A model generated the notes under the pieces. That model searched no databases. It worked only from the letters and a program-made list of their open reading frames with translations, and had not been told where the DNA came from. This document shows, in pieces, positions 16,778-23,837 of a stretch of DNA of 64,000 nt. The first letter of the stretch is position 1. Every line of letters begins with the position of its first letter. The translations under genes and the position numbers were made by a program. The DNA is from Dyella silvatica. GTDB taxonomy: Bacteria; Pseudomonadota; Gammaproteobacteria; Xanthomonadales; Rhodanobacteraceae. The stretch spans positions 1 through 64,000 of the forward strand of contig NZ_JAPDPE010000010.1 in assembly GCF_026283955.1 (NCBI RefSeq). The letters run 5' to 3'.

Positions 16778-18057
16778 GTACCGATCTCGCCGTCGCCGGT
16801 GTCACCGCCACCCTGCGCTACCTGCTGCAGCAAGGCATCGTCGATCACGTCAGCCTGGGCGCCCAGGGCCCGGTGTCGGTCACCGCCAAGGCGCCGGACC
16901 TGATCGACACCGACCTGACCGGCCTGCCCGATCAGCTCAATCTTTTCATGTACCACGTCACGCCCAATCCCGGCTGGCGCAATGCCAACCTGCCCAGCCG
17001 CGACAACGTCGGCAACCGCATCAACAACGCGATGCTGGCCATCGATCTGTATTACCTGGTGACCGCCTATAGCCAGCAAGAGCTATACGCCGATGTGCTG
17101 CTCGGCTACGCCATGCAGTATCTGCACGAGGTGCCGATTCTCACCCAGCAATCGATCAAGAACGCGCTGTCACCGCCACCGCCCGAGGTCAACTTCATCA
17201 AGCCCGACGATCTGCTGCAACAGATTGAGCAGGTCAAGATCGTGCCCTACGTGATGGACACCGAAGAGATGTCCAAGCTGTGGATGGCCTTCCAGACCAC
17301 CTATCGACCGTCGGCGGTGTATCACGTCTCGGTGGTGCTGATCGAAAACCCGCAGCCCGCGACAGCGGCCTTGCCCGTGCTGACCATCGGCAAGGTCGAC
17401 CCGGTCTGGAAGCAACCGCTAGGCGTCACCGTCAACCCCGACATGTTGCCGCCATTGCCCACCCTCACGGCGGCCACGCCACCGGCGCAGCAGTCCGCGG
17501 TGCGCTTGAACGAAGTACTCGGCTTGTCCGGCTACCACTTGGCCGACGGCCCGGCCACGCTGCTGTTCACCAACACCACCACCTCAGACATGGTCTCGCT
17601 CGGCGCATCCACCGCTACCGCCACCAGCCTGACCGTACAGTTGCCGACACCCGCCGCTGCACCGGATGCGCTGCGTGCCGGCATCTATAACGTGCAAGCC
17701 GTGGTCGGCAGCGGCGTCGATATGCGCTCGACCAATCTACTGCCGCTGGCGCTGGCACCGTTGATCCAAAGCATGGTTACCGCCGGCCCGGTCAACGCAA
17801 AAGTGTTGACCCTGACCTGCGCGCCGAAGGTCTGGCAAGGGCAGCGGGTCAGTGCTCTGATCGGCTCACAAGAAGTTTTCCCCAGCGCCTGGGCCGGGCC
17901 ATCGACCAACACCTTGAGCTTCACCTTCGACGCCACCCCGTTCGTGGCCGGGGCCAAGCCGTGGATCCGTCTGCGCGTCGATGGCGTGGACAGCATCCTG
18001 GTCAATAACGCGGTCAATCCGCCGCAGTTCGATGCCACCCAGATCGTGCCGCCATGA
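16774..18057 (+). CDS. DUF4255 (Pvc16-type) tail cap/terminator protein with C-terminal beta domain
   Basis: The N-terminal 190 residues match the Pvc16 N-terminal family: AVAGVTATLRYLLQQGIVDH, LNLFMYHVTPNPGWRNANLP, LAIDLYYLVTAYSQQELYAD and YAMQYLHEVPIL. Afp16/Pvc16 caps the tube and sheath at the end away from the baseplate and sets tail length. After a Pro/Thr-rich linker near residue 225, about 200 residues of beta-rich, immunoglobulin-like sequence follow (FTNTTTSDMVSL to WIRLRVDGVDS), making it longer than a minimal Afp16. It overlaps the genes on both sides by four bases. Confidence 0.88.
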   Translation: MSTDLAVAGVTATLRYLLQQGIVDHVSLGAQGPVSVTAKAPDLIDTDLTGLPDQLNLFMYHVTPNPGWRNANLPSRDNVGNRINNAMLAIDLYYLVTAYSQQELYADVLLGYAMQYLHEVPILTQQSIKNALSPPPPEVNFIKPDDLLQQIEQVKIVPYVMDTEEMSKLWMAFQTTYRPSAVYHVSVVLIENPQPATAALPVLTIGKVDPVWKQPLGVTVNPDMLPPLPTLTAATPPAQQSAVRLNEVLGLSGYHLADGPATLLFTNTTTSDMVSLGASTATATSLTVQLPTPAAAPDALRAGIYNVQAVVGSGVDMRSTNLLPLALAPLIQSMVTAGPVNAKVLTLTCAPKVWQGQRVSALIGSQEVFPSAWAGPSTNTLSFTFDATPFVAGAKPWIRLRVDGVDSILVNNAVNPPQFDATQIVPP

Positions 18058-20045
18058 CCGCGCAGCCTCGCTCCGAGCATTGGCTTACCGAAAATCAGCA
18101 AGCGCTGACCCAGGCGCTTGCCGACTTGCGAGCCTGTGTCCGCGGCGACGCCGATGCCGCATCAGTGGCACCGTTATCGGTACCCAGCCTGGCGCGCCTG
18201 GCCCGGCTTTTTGGCCTGTCTCATTTTGAAGCCAGCGTGCTGTTACTTTGCGCCGCGCAAGAACTGGACGGCAGCATGCGGCCAAGCGATGCCGAACGGC
18301 AAAGCAAACAGGCGCCGCCATGGCCCTGCTTTGCCCTCGCCCTTTCGTTGTTCAACGACGGGCACTGGTCCGCATTGAGCGCGAGTGCGCCGCTGCGCTA
18401 CTGGTGGCTGATCGAACTGGATGCCACCGACGGCGTGGTTGCGGGTCGCCTGCGCATCAGCGAAACCGTGCTGCATCACCTGCTCGGTATCGTCGAACTG
18501 GATGAGCGGCTGGCACCGTTGACGCGCCCCTTGCCGCCGCCGGAGATTCTCGCGCCCAGCCATAGCGAGGCCTTAGTGCAACTGGCGCAGCGCTGGCCAG
18601 GCCAGCATGACAGCGACAACGCGATACCCGCGCTGGAGCTCACCGGCGCCGACCCGCTGGAGCTGCAAGCCGCCGCCGCACAGCTTTGCAAACAAGCGGG
18701 CTTGCATCTGGTCTCGCTCGCCGCGGCCGATTTGTCCAGCACGCCTGAGCTGCTGGATATCCAACTGCGCCGCCTGCAGCGCGACCTCACCCTGATCGAT
18801 GCCTGCCTGTTGCTAGATGCCGGCGACAGCCAAGACAAAGTGCTGCAAGACCGCGTGATCAGCGTCGTCGAACGCATCGATCGCGGGCCTATCGTCACCG
18901 CCCGAGCGCCTCTGCGCGGATGGCTACAACGGCGCCCACTCACTCATTCACTGAAAGTACCCGAGGGGCACGACCGCAAACGGCTGTGGGTCGAAGCGCT
19001 CAATGGCATCGATTTACCCGACGGCGCGCTGGAACGCGCCATGGGCCAGTTCCATCTTTCGGCCAGCGCCTTGCGCACCGTCGCGCAAAAACTGCGTGCC
19101 GACCGCGCCGAGGCCGACCTGCTCAAGCCCGATGCCATCCGTCCCGATTTCATCCAGCACGAGGCCAACGACGCCAACACACTCGATCTGAGTGAGCGGC
19201 TATGGCTGCATTGCCGTAGCGAAGGCGCCACCGCGCTGGCCGGCCTGGCCGAGTCGGTACCGGTGCGGGCACGCTGGGACGACCTGGTGCTGCCCGAGGC
19301 ACAGCTGGCCTTGTTGCGCAGCCTGATCGCCCATCTGCGCAGCCGCACCCAAGTCTTCGACGACTGGGGCTTTGCCGCGCACAGTGCGCGCGGCCTGGGT
19401 ACCGCCGCGCTGTTCTGCGGCGCCAGCGGCACCGGCAAAACCATGGCGGCGGAAATCGTCGCCGGAGCGCTGCAGCTGGATTTGTGGCGGATCGATCTGT
19501 CGCAGGTCGTCAGCAAGTGGATCGGCGAAACCGAGAAAAACCTGGCGCAAATTTTCGATGCCGCCGATGCCGGCGGCGCGGTGCTGCTGTTCGACGAAGC
19601 CGATGCCTTGTTCGGCAAGCGCAGTGAAGTCAAAGACAGCCACGATCGCTATGCCAACCTGGAAATCAGTTTTCTATTGCAGCGGATGGAAAACTATCGC
19701 GGCCTGGCGGTGCTCACCACCAATAACGAAAGTGCGCTGGATCAGGCTTTTCTGCGCCGCCTGCGGGTCATCATCCCCTTTCCGTTCCCCGATGCGCAGA
19801 TGCGCGAACGCATCTGGCAACGCATTTTTCCTTTGCAGACGCCACTGCAAGACGTGCAGGCCAACAAGCTGGCGCGGCTGCAGTTCTCCGGCGGTACCAT
19901 TCGCAACGTCGCGCTTACCGCCGCGTTTCTCGCCGCCGGCGCCGGCACGCCGATCACCATGCCGCATCTACGCACCGCGGCAGAAATCGAATCGACCAAG
20001 ATCAAGCGGCCTTTCAGCCGCACCGAAACGGTGGACTGGCTATGA
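18054..20045 (+). CDS. AAA+ ATPase of the eCIS (Afp15/Pvc15-like)
   Basis: The 663-residue protein has a poorly conserved N-terminal half and a classical C-terminal AAA+ module: Walker A GASGTGKT at 456-463, Walker B VLLFDEADALFG around 509-520 with D514 and E515, a sensor-1 asparagine in LTTNNESALD, and arginine-finger-type FLRRLRVIIPF. Afp15-type ATPases are conserved in eCIS loci, where they are thought to help particle assembly or cargo loading and are absent from the mature particle. It is coupled to DUF4255 upstream and to a small eCIS protein downstream by ATGA overlaps. Confidence 0.93.
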   Translation: MTAQPRSEHWLTENQQALTQALADLRACVRGDADAASVAPLSVPSLARLARLFGLSHFEASVLLLCAAQELDGSMRPSDAERQSKQAPPWPCFALALSLFNDGHWSALSASAPLRYWWLIELDATDGVVAGRLRISETVLHHLLGIVELDERLAPLTRPLPPPEILAPSHSEALVQLAQRWPGQHDSDNAIPALELTGADPLELQAAAAQLCKQAGLHLVSLAAADLSSTPELLDIQLRRLQRDLTLIDACLLLDAGDSQDKVLQDRVISVVERIDRGPIVTARAPLRGWLQRRPLTHSLKVPEGHDRKRLWVEALNGIDLPDGALERAMGQFHLSASALRTVAQKLRADRAEADLLKPDAIRPDFIQHEANDANTLDLSERLWLHCRSEGATALAGLAESVPVRARWDDLVLPEAQLALLRSLIAHLRSRTQVFDDWGFAAHSARGLGTAALFCGASGTGKTMAAEIVAGALQLDLWRIDLSQVVSKWIGETEKNLAQIFDAADAGGAVLLFDEADALFGKRSEVKDSHDRYANLEISFLLQRMENYRGLAVLTTNNESALDQAFLRRLRVIIPFPFPDAQMRERIWQRIFPLQTPLQDVQANKLARLQFSGGTIRNVALTAAFLAAGAGTPITMPHLRTAAEIESTKIKRPFSRTETVDWL

Positions 20046-20356
20046 GCGTGACCCGGTTGCACGTGCACATCGATGAGCTGGTGCTGCATGGTTTCGATGC
20101 AGCCAGCCGCCACGGCATCGGCGATGCGGTGCAGGCCGAATTGCAGCGGCGATTCGCCTTGCAGCCGTCGCTGTTCGGCCCGGGCGCGTCGGCCGCCAGC
20201 CTGAGTCTCGATCGGCTGCACACCGCGCCGGTGACACTCGCAGCCCATGCGCAACGCGATGGCCATGCGATCGGCGGCGCCCTGCATCAAAGCCTGTCGT
20301 CCTGCCTGGCAACACCTGCCGGCGCTTCCGCCAGCGGCGGTGGAGAACGCTCATGA
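20042..20356 (+). CDS. Small eCIS-associated hypothetical protein
   Basis: The 104-residue protein begins VTRLHVHIDELVLHGF and has a short helical region (ISDAVQ-like, AELQRRFAL) and a Ser/Ala/Gly-rich tail. A similar small frame follows the ATPase in other eCIS operons (recollection). It overlaps the ATPase stop and the adaptor start, so it is tightly embedded in the operon. Its role is unknown. Confidence 0.65.
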   Translation: MSVTRLHVHIDELVLHGFDAASRHGIGDAVQAELQRRFALQPSLFGPGASAASLSLDRLHTAPVTLAAHAQRDGHAIGGALHQSLSSCLATPAGASASGGGERS

Positions 20357-21009
20357 GCTTCTCCGGCTCACCGCGGCTGATCAAGGGCGGCATTGTGCTG
20401 CTCGACCCCAATAGCGGCGCGATGCTGCGTGTGATCGCCTTGCAGTACAACCCGGACAGCATCACCCGTACCCTGCAGGCGCAGTCGGTTGCCTCCGATG
20501 GCCATAACCGCTCCGAGCCACTGCGCCTGAAAGGCCCGCCGGTGGAAACCTTCAAGCTCGACGCCGAGCTGGACGCCACCGATCAGCTGGAATTTCCCGA
20601 ACAAAACCGCGGTGCGGTAAAGGCCGGCCTGCTGTCGCAACTGGCGCTGCTGGAAACCATTATTTATCCCTCCAGCCAGACCATTCTGGCCAATCACTCG
20701 CTGGCCCAGCAGGGCACCCTGGAGATTGTGCCGATGGAAGCGGCGCTGACCTTGTTCGTATGGAACAGCAGCCGCATCGTGCCGGTGCGGCTCACTGACT
20801 TCAGCGTTACCGAAGAAGCCTTCGACCCATCGCTGCACCCCATTCGCGCCAAGGTATCGCTGGGCATGCGCGTGCTCTCCGTCGATGACTTTCCCTTCGA
20901 TCATCGCGGCACCGGCCTGTATCTGGTTTACCAACAGCAAAAAGAAAATCTCGCCCGCAGCGGACCTGCGGCGACCTTGTCTGCGCTCGGTTTGCGAGGG
21001 CTGTCATGA
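20353..21009 (+). CDS. CIS tube-baseplate adaptor, N-terminal LysM-type (Afp7-like part)
   Basis: The 218-residue product matches the CIS tube protein family found upstream of the hub in eCIS operons: GGIVLLDPNSGAMLRVIALQ followed by YNPDSITRTLQ, then LKGPPVETFKLDAELDATDQ and VRLTDFSVTEEAFDPSLHPI. This family is the Afp7/gp53-gp54-like layer linking the inner tube to the hub. The family often has a LysM domain; here that part seems to be encoded by the next gene. Four-base overlaps couple it to its neighbours. Confidence 0.85.
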   Translation: MSFSGSPRLIKGGIVLLDPNSGAMLRVIALQYNPDSITRTLQAQSVASDGHNRSEPLRLKGPPVETFKLDAELDATDQLEFPEQNRGAVKAGLLSQLALLETIIYPSSQTILANHSLAQQGTLEIVPMEAALTLFVWNSSRIVPVRLTDFSVTEEAFDPSLHPIRAKVSLGMRVLSVDDFPFDHRGTGLYLVYQQQKENLARSGPAATLSALGLRGLS

Positions 21010-21389
21010 ATACCATCCCCAGCAACAATGTCAGCAGCCTGATGGCCATGCTGGCCCCACTGGGGCTGGCTTCGCAGGCGTATGCGCAAAACAGCCGCTA
21101 CTACGGCGTACCCACGCAAAGCGTGACCACCGCAGACGGTCGCACCGTCACCTGCCTGGTCCGTCGCGTCGTACCGCAGCCCACGGCATTTGCCACCTTG
21201 CAATTGATCAGCCTGCGCGATGGCGACCGGCTCGATCAACTGGCCGCCCAATACCTGGGCGACCCGCTGCTGTTCTGGCGGCTATGCGATGCCAACGGCG
21301 TACTGCGACCCGATGAGCTGACCGAAACCGCCGGCGCCACGCTGCGCATCACCCTGCCTGCCGGTATTCCAGGAGCCGCTAATGCTTAA
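21006..21389 (+). CDS. LysM-like baseplate protein (gp53-like)
   Basis: The 127-residue protein has RYYGVPTQSVTTADGRTVTC in the middle and a LysM-like C-terminus with LISLRDGDRLDQLAAQYLGD followed by PLLFWRLCDANGV. Proteins of this type, related to T4 gp53, clamp baseplate wedges around the hub. The gene overlaps the stop of the adaptor gene and runs eight bases into the hub gene. With the previous gene it probably makes up the Afp7-equivalent layer. Confidence 0.82.
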   Translation: MNTIPSNNVSSLMAMLAPLGLASQAYAQNSRYYGVPTQSVTTADGRTVTCLVRRVVPQPTAFATLQLISLRDGDRLDQLAAQYLGDPLLFWRLCDANGVLRPDELTETAGATLRITLPAGIPGAANA

Positions 21390-22512
21390 GGGCGTACACC
21401 TGACCTTGATGATCGGGCCCGGCATTCCCATTGCCGTACCGGAGAGCGTGCTCGATGCGCTGGTAAGCATCGAAGTCGTCGCCAACTCCGGCAACGAACC
21501 CAGCGGCTTCGAGCTGGTATTCACGCTGAGCAACAACTCGCCGCTGCAAACCTTGTTCTTGCTGGCCGGCGGCGGCGCGCTGCCGTTCACCCGGGTGGTC
21601 ATCGTGGTCACCGTGTCGGGTAATTCCGAGGTCATCATGGATGGCCTGATGACCGATCATCAGTTCACTCCGGGCACCGCGGACGGCCAAAGCACGCTGA
21701 CCGTCAAAGGCACCGACCTCAGCAGCATCATGAGCATCATCGATTTCTCCGGCATCCCGTATCCGGCGATGCCGCGCGAGGCCCGAGTGGCCCTGGTGGT
21801 AGCCAAATACGCCGTGCTCGGTCTGATACCCCTGGTGATACCCAGCATTCTTATCGACGTGCCGCTGCCTATCGAAACCATTCCGCGCCAACAAGGCTAT
21901 GACTTGGCCTACGTACGGCAACTGGCCGACGAAGTGGGCTACATCTTCTGCATCGAGCCTAGCTCCACGCCCGGCGTCAGCTACGCGTACTGGGGACCGG
22001 AGATCCGCGTCGGCCAGCCGCAGCCGGCGCTCAATCTCAATATGGATGCGGAAACCAATATCGAGCAGATCAATTTCCGCTTCGACAAAGACGCCAAGGT
22101 GATGCCGATCGTGGTGGTGCAAGAGCCCTTTACCAAGATTCCGATCCCGATCCCGATTCCCGATGTCACGCCGCTGAGTCCGCCGCTGGGCCTGATCCCG
22201 CCGATTCCGCCGAAAATCGAACTGCTCAAGGGCAATGCCAAGTACTCGATCTTGCAGGGCATCGTGATCGGCCTGACCAAGGCCGCCAAAACATCCGACT
22301 GCGTCTTCGGCGAAGGCACGCTCGATGTACTGCGCTACGGCCAGCCACTGAAGGCGCGCCGCCTGGTCGGTGTGCGCGGTGTCGGCCAGGCCTTCGATGG
22401 CTTGCATTACGTCAAGAAAGTCACCCACAAAATCAAACGCGGTGAGTACAAGCAGAGTTTTTCGCTGGCGCGCAACGGACTGCTTTCCACCTTCCCCAAC
22501 ATTCCGGTGTGA
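21382..22512 (+). CDS. Baseplate hub protein, gp27-like half of VgrG/Afp8
   Basis: The 376-residue protein corresponds to the N-terminal, hub-forming half of VgrG-like spike proteins: an initial beta domain (SVLDALVSIEVVANSGNEPS), LTVKGTDLSSIMSIIDFSGI, then YVRQLADEVGYIFCIEPSST and a C-terminal YVKKVTHKIKRGEYKQSFSL. It lacks the OB-fold/gp5 part, which the next gene encodes; in Afp and PVC the two are fused. A hydrophobic, Pro/Ile-rich insert (about 250-275) is unusual. Confidence 0.85.
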   Translation: MLKGVHLTLMIGPGIPIAVPESVLDALVSIEVVANSGNEPSGFELVFTLSNNSPLQTLFLLAGGGALPFTRVVIVVTVSGNSEVIMDGLMTDHQFTPGTADGQSTLTVKGTDLSSIMSIIDFSGIPYPAMPREARVALVVAKYAVLGLIPLVIPSILIDVPLPIETIPRQQGYDLAYVRQLADEVGYIFCIEPSSTPGVSYAYWGPEIRVGQPQPALNLNMDAETNIEQINFRFDKDAKVMPIVVVQEPFTKIPIPIPIPDVTPLSPPLGLIPPIPPKIELLKGNAKYSILQGIVIGLTKAAKTSDCVFGEGTLDVLRYGQPLKARRLVGVRGVGQAFDGLHYVKKVTHKIKRGEYKQSFSLARNGLLSTFPNIPV

Positions 22513-22513
22513 C

Positions 22514-23062
22514 ATGACCGATACCGAAACTTCCGGTGGCATGACCGCGCTTGGCTCGGGCCGTTTCTACGGCAAGTTCCGCGGCACGGTCCTCAACAAT
22601 ATCGACCCGATGCAAATCGGCCGCATCATGGTGCTGGTGCCGGATGTCTCGTCCTTCCTGCCCAGCAGCTGGGCGATGCCTTGCATGCCCTGGGGCGGTA
22701 TCCAGACCGGGGTGTTTTGCGTGCCGATTATCGGTGCCGGCGTATGGGTCGAATTCGAGCAAGGTGATCCCGATTACCCGATCTGGAGTGGCTGTTACTG
22801 GGGCAGCGCCGCGGAGGTACCGGCCGCCGCCTTGCTGTCGCCGCCACCGGTGCCGGCGATCACCATGCAGACGCCGTTGCAGAACAGCTTGTCGATTTCC
22901 GACCTGCCCGGCCCCACCGGCGGCATCATGATCAAGAGCATGACCGGGGCAACGATTACCGTGAACGAGACCGGCATCATCATCCAGAACGGGCAAGGCG
23001 CATCGATCGCGATGGTGGGGCCGTCGGTAACCATCAACGAAGGAGCACTGGTAGTGATTTGA
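22514..23062 (+). CDS. Baseplate spike protein, gp5-like/VgrG OB-fold half
   Basis: The 182-residue protein contains the gp5/VgrG OB fold: FYGKFRGTVLNNIDPMQIGR followed by IMVLVPDV, then AMPCMPWGG and VWVEFEQGDPDYPIWSGCYW. The C-terminal 60 residues (GGIMIKSMTGATITVNETGI) look like the start of a short beta-helix needle. The ATG at 22514 follows the hub stop by one base; the frame extends further upstream only inside the hub gene. It forms the trimeric spike on which the PAAR-like tip sits. Confidence 0.88.
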   Translation: MTDTETSGGMTALGSGRFYGKFRGTVLNNIDPMQIGRIMVLVPDVSSFLPSSWAMPCMPWGGIQTGVFCVPIIGAGVWVEFEQGDPDYPIWSGCYWGSAAEVPAAALLSPPPVPAITMQTPLQNSLSISDLPGPTGGIMIKSMTGATITVNETGIIIQNGQGASIAMVGPSVTINEGALVVI

Positions 23063-23137
23063 TCGCGCGGCCTGCGCTGCTGCGTGCAGCGGAGCGGGCC
23101 GGTTGAAGTTCGGCAAGATCATGGTCAGGAGTGACGC

Positions 23138-23461
23138 ATGCCCGGATTCCTACTGCATCAAGGCGCTGTCGTGATGTGCGCGCATGGCGGCATGGCGCAG
23201 CCCACCGTACCCAATCCGCGGGTGCTGGTGAGCAGCATGCCGACGGTCACCATCGCCGGGCCTTTCACGATTGCCGGCTGCGCCTTTCCACCACCGCCGG
23301 CGGCGAATGGCCCCTGCGTCACCGCGCAATTCGTCACTTCGGCATTGCGCGTTACCAGCAATGGCCAGCCGCTGTTGCTACTGGACAGCCAGGCGCTGTG
23401 CGTGCCGACGGCGACCCCGCTGGTGATCGCCAGCACGCAAGTGCGCGTAACCGGGATGTGA
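23138..23461 (+). CDS. PAAR-like spike tip protein (Afp10-like)
   Basis: The 107-residue protein starts GFLLHQGAVVMCAHGGMAQP and has Pro/Gly-turn beta segments and cysteines in CAHGG, GCAFPP and GPCVTAQF. These positions are typical of PAAR-like (DUF4280-type) tips that bind a metal at the point of the spike. The genomic position between the gp5-like spike and the gp25-like gene fits Afp10. Such tips pierce the target membrane and may carry cargo domains; this one has no extension. Confidence 0.82.
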   Translation: MPGFLLHQGAVVMCAHGGMAQPTVPNPRVLVSSMPTVTIAGPFTIAGCAFPPPPAANGPCVTAQFVTSALRVTSNGQPLLLLDSQALCVPTATPLVIASTQVRVTGM

Positions 23462-23465
23462 TGCG

Positions 23466-23837
23466 ATGAGCGGCAATATCACCTTTCCCTACCAGTTCGA
23501 TGCCCGCGGCCGCACCGCGATCACCGACGACGACAGCCATTTGCGCGACATGATCGAGCAGGTGCTGATGACCTGCGCCGGTGAGCGGGTGAATCTGCCC
23601 AGCTTCGGTTGCGGTGTGCCGCAAATGGTTTTTGGCCCGGCCTCAGACACCGTGGCCGCCACCGCGCAGTTCTTGATTCAAGGCTCGCTGCAAGGCTGGC
23701 TGGCGCAAAACATCCTGGTGCAAAGCCTCACGGTCACCGATCAGGACAGTAGCCTGATTATCGACATCGTCTATATCAACCGCCTGACCCAAGAGCAGCG
23801 CACGGCCAGCTTCTCCGCCCCGGTGCCATCGCCATGA
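23466..23837 (+). CDS. gp25-like baseplate wedge protein (Afp9-like)
   Basis: The 123-residue protein matches the GPW/gp25 family: HLRDMIEQVLMTCAGERVNL followed by PSFGCGVPQMVFGP, then a C-terminal beta section. gp25 connects the baseplate wedge to the first sheath ring and primes contraction. The stop overlaps the start of the first J-like gene by four bases. Confidence 0.92.
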   Translation: MSGNITFPYQFDARGRTAITDDDSHLRDMIEQVLMTCAGERVNLPSFGCGVPQMVFGPASDTVAATAQFLIQGSLQGWLAQNILVQSLTVTDQDSSLIIDIVYINRLTQEQRTASFSAPVPSP

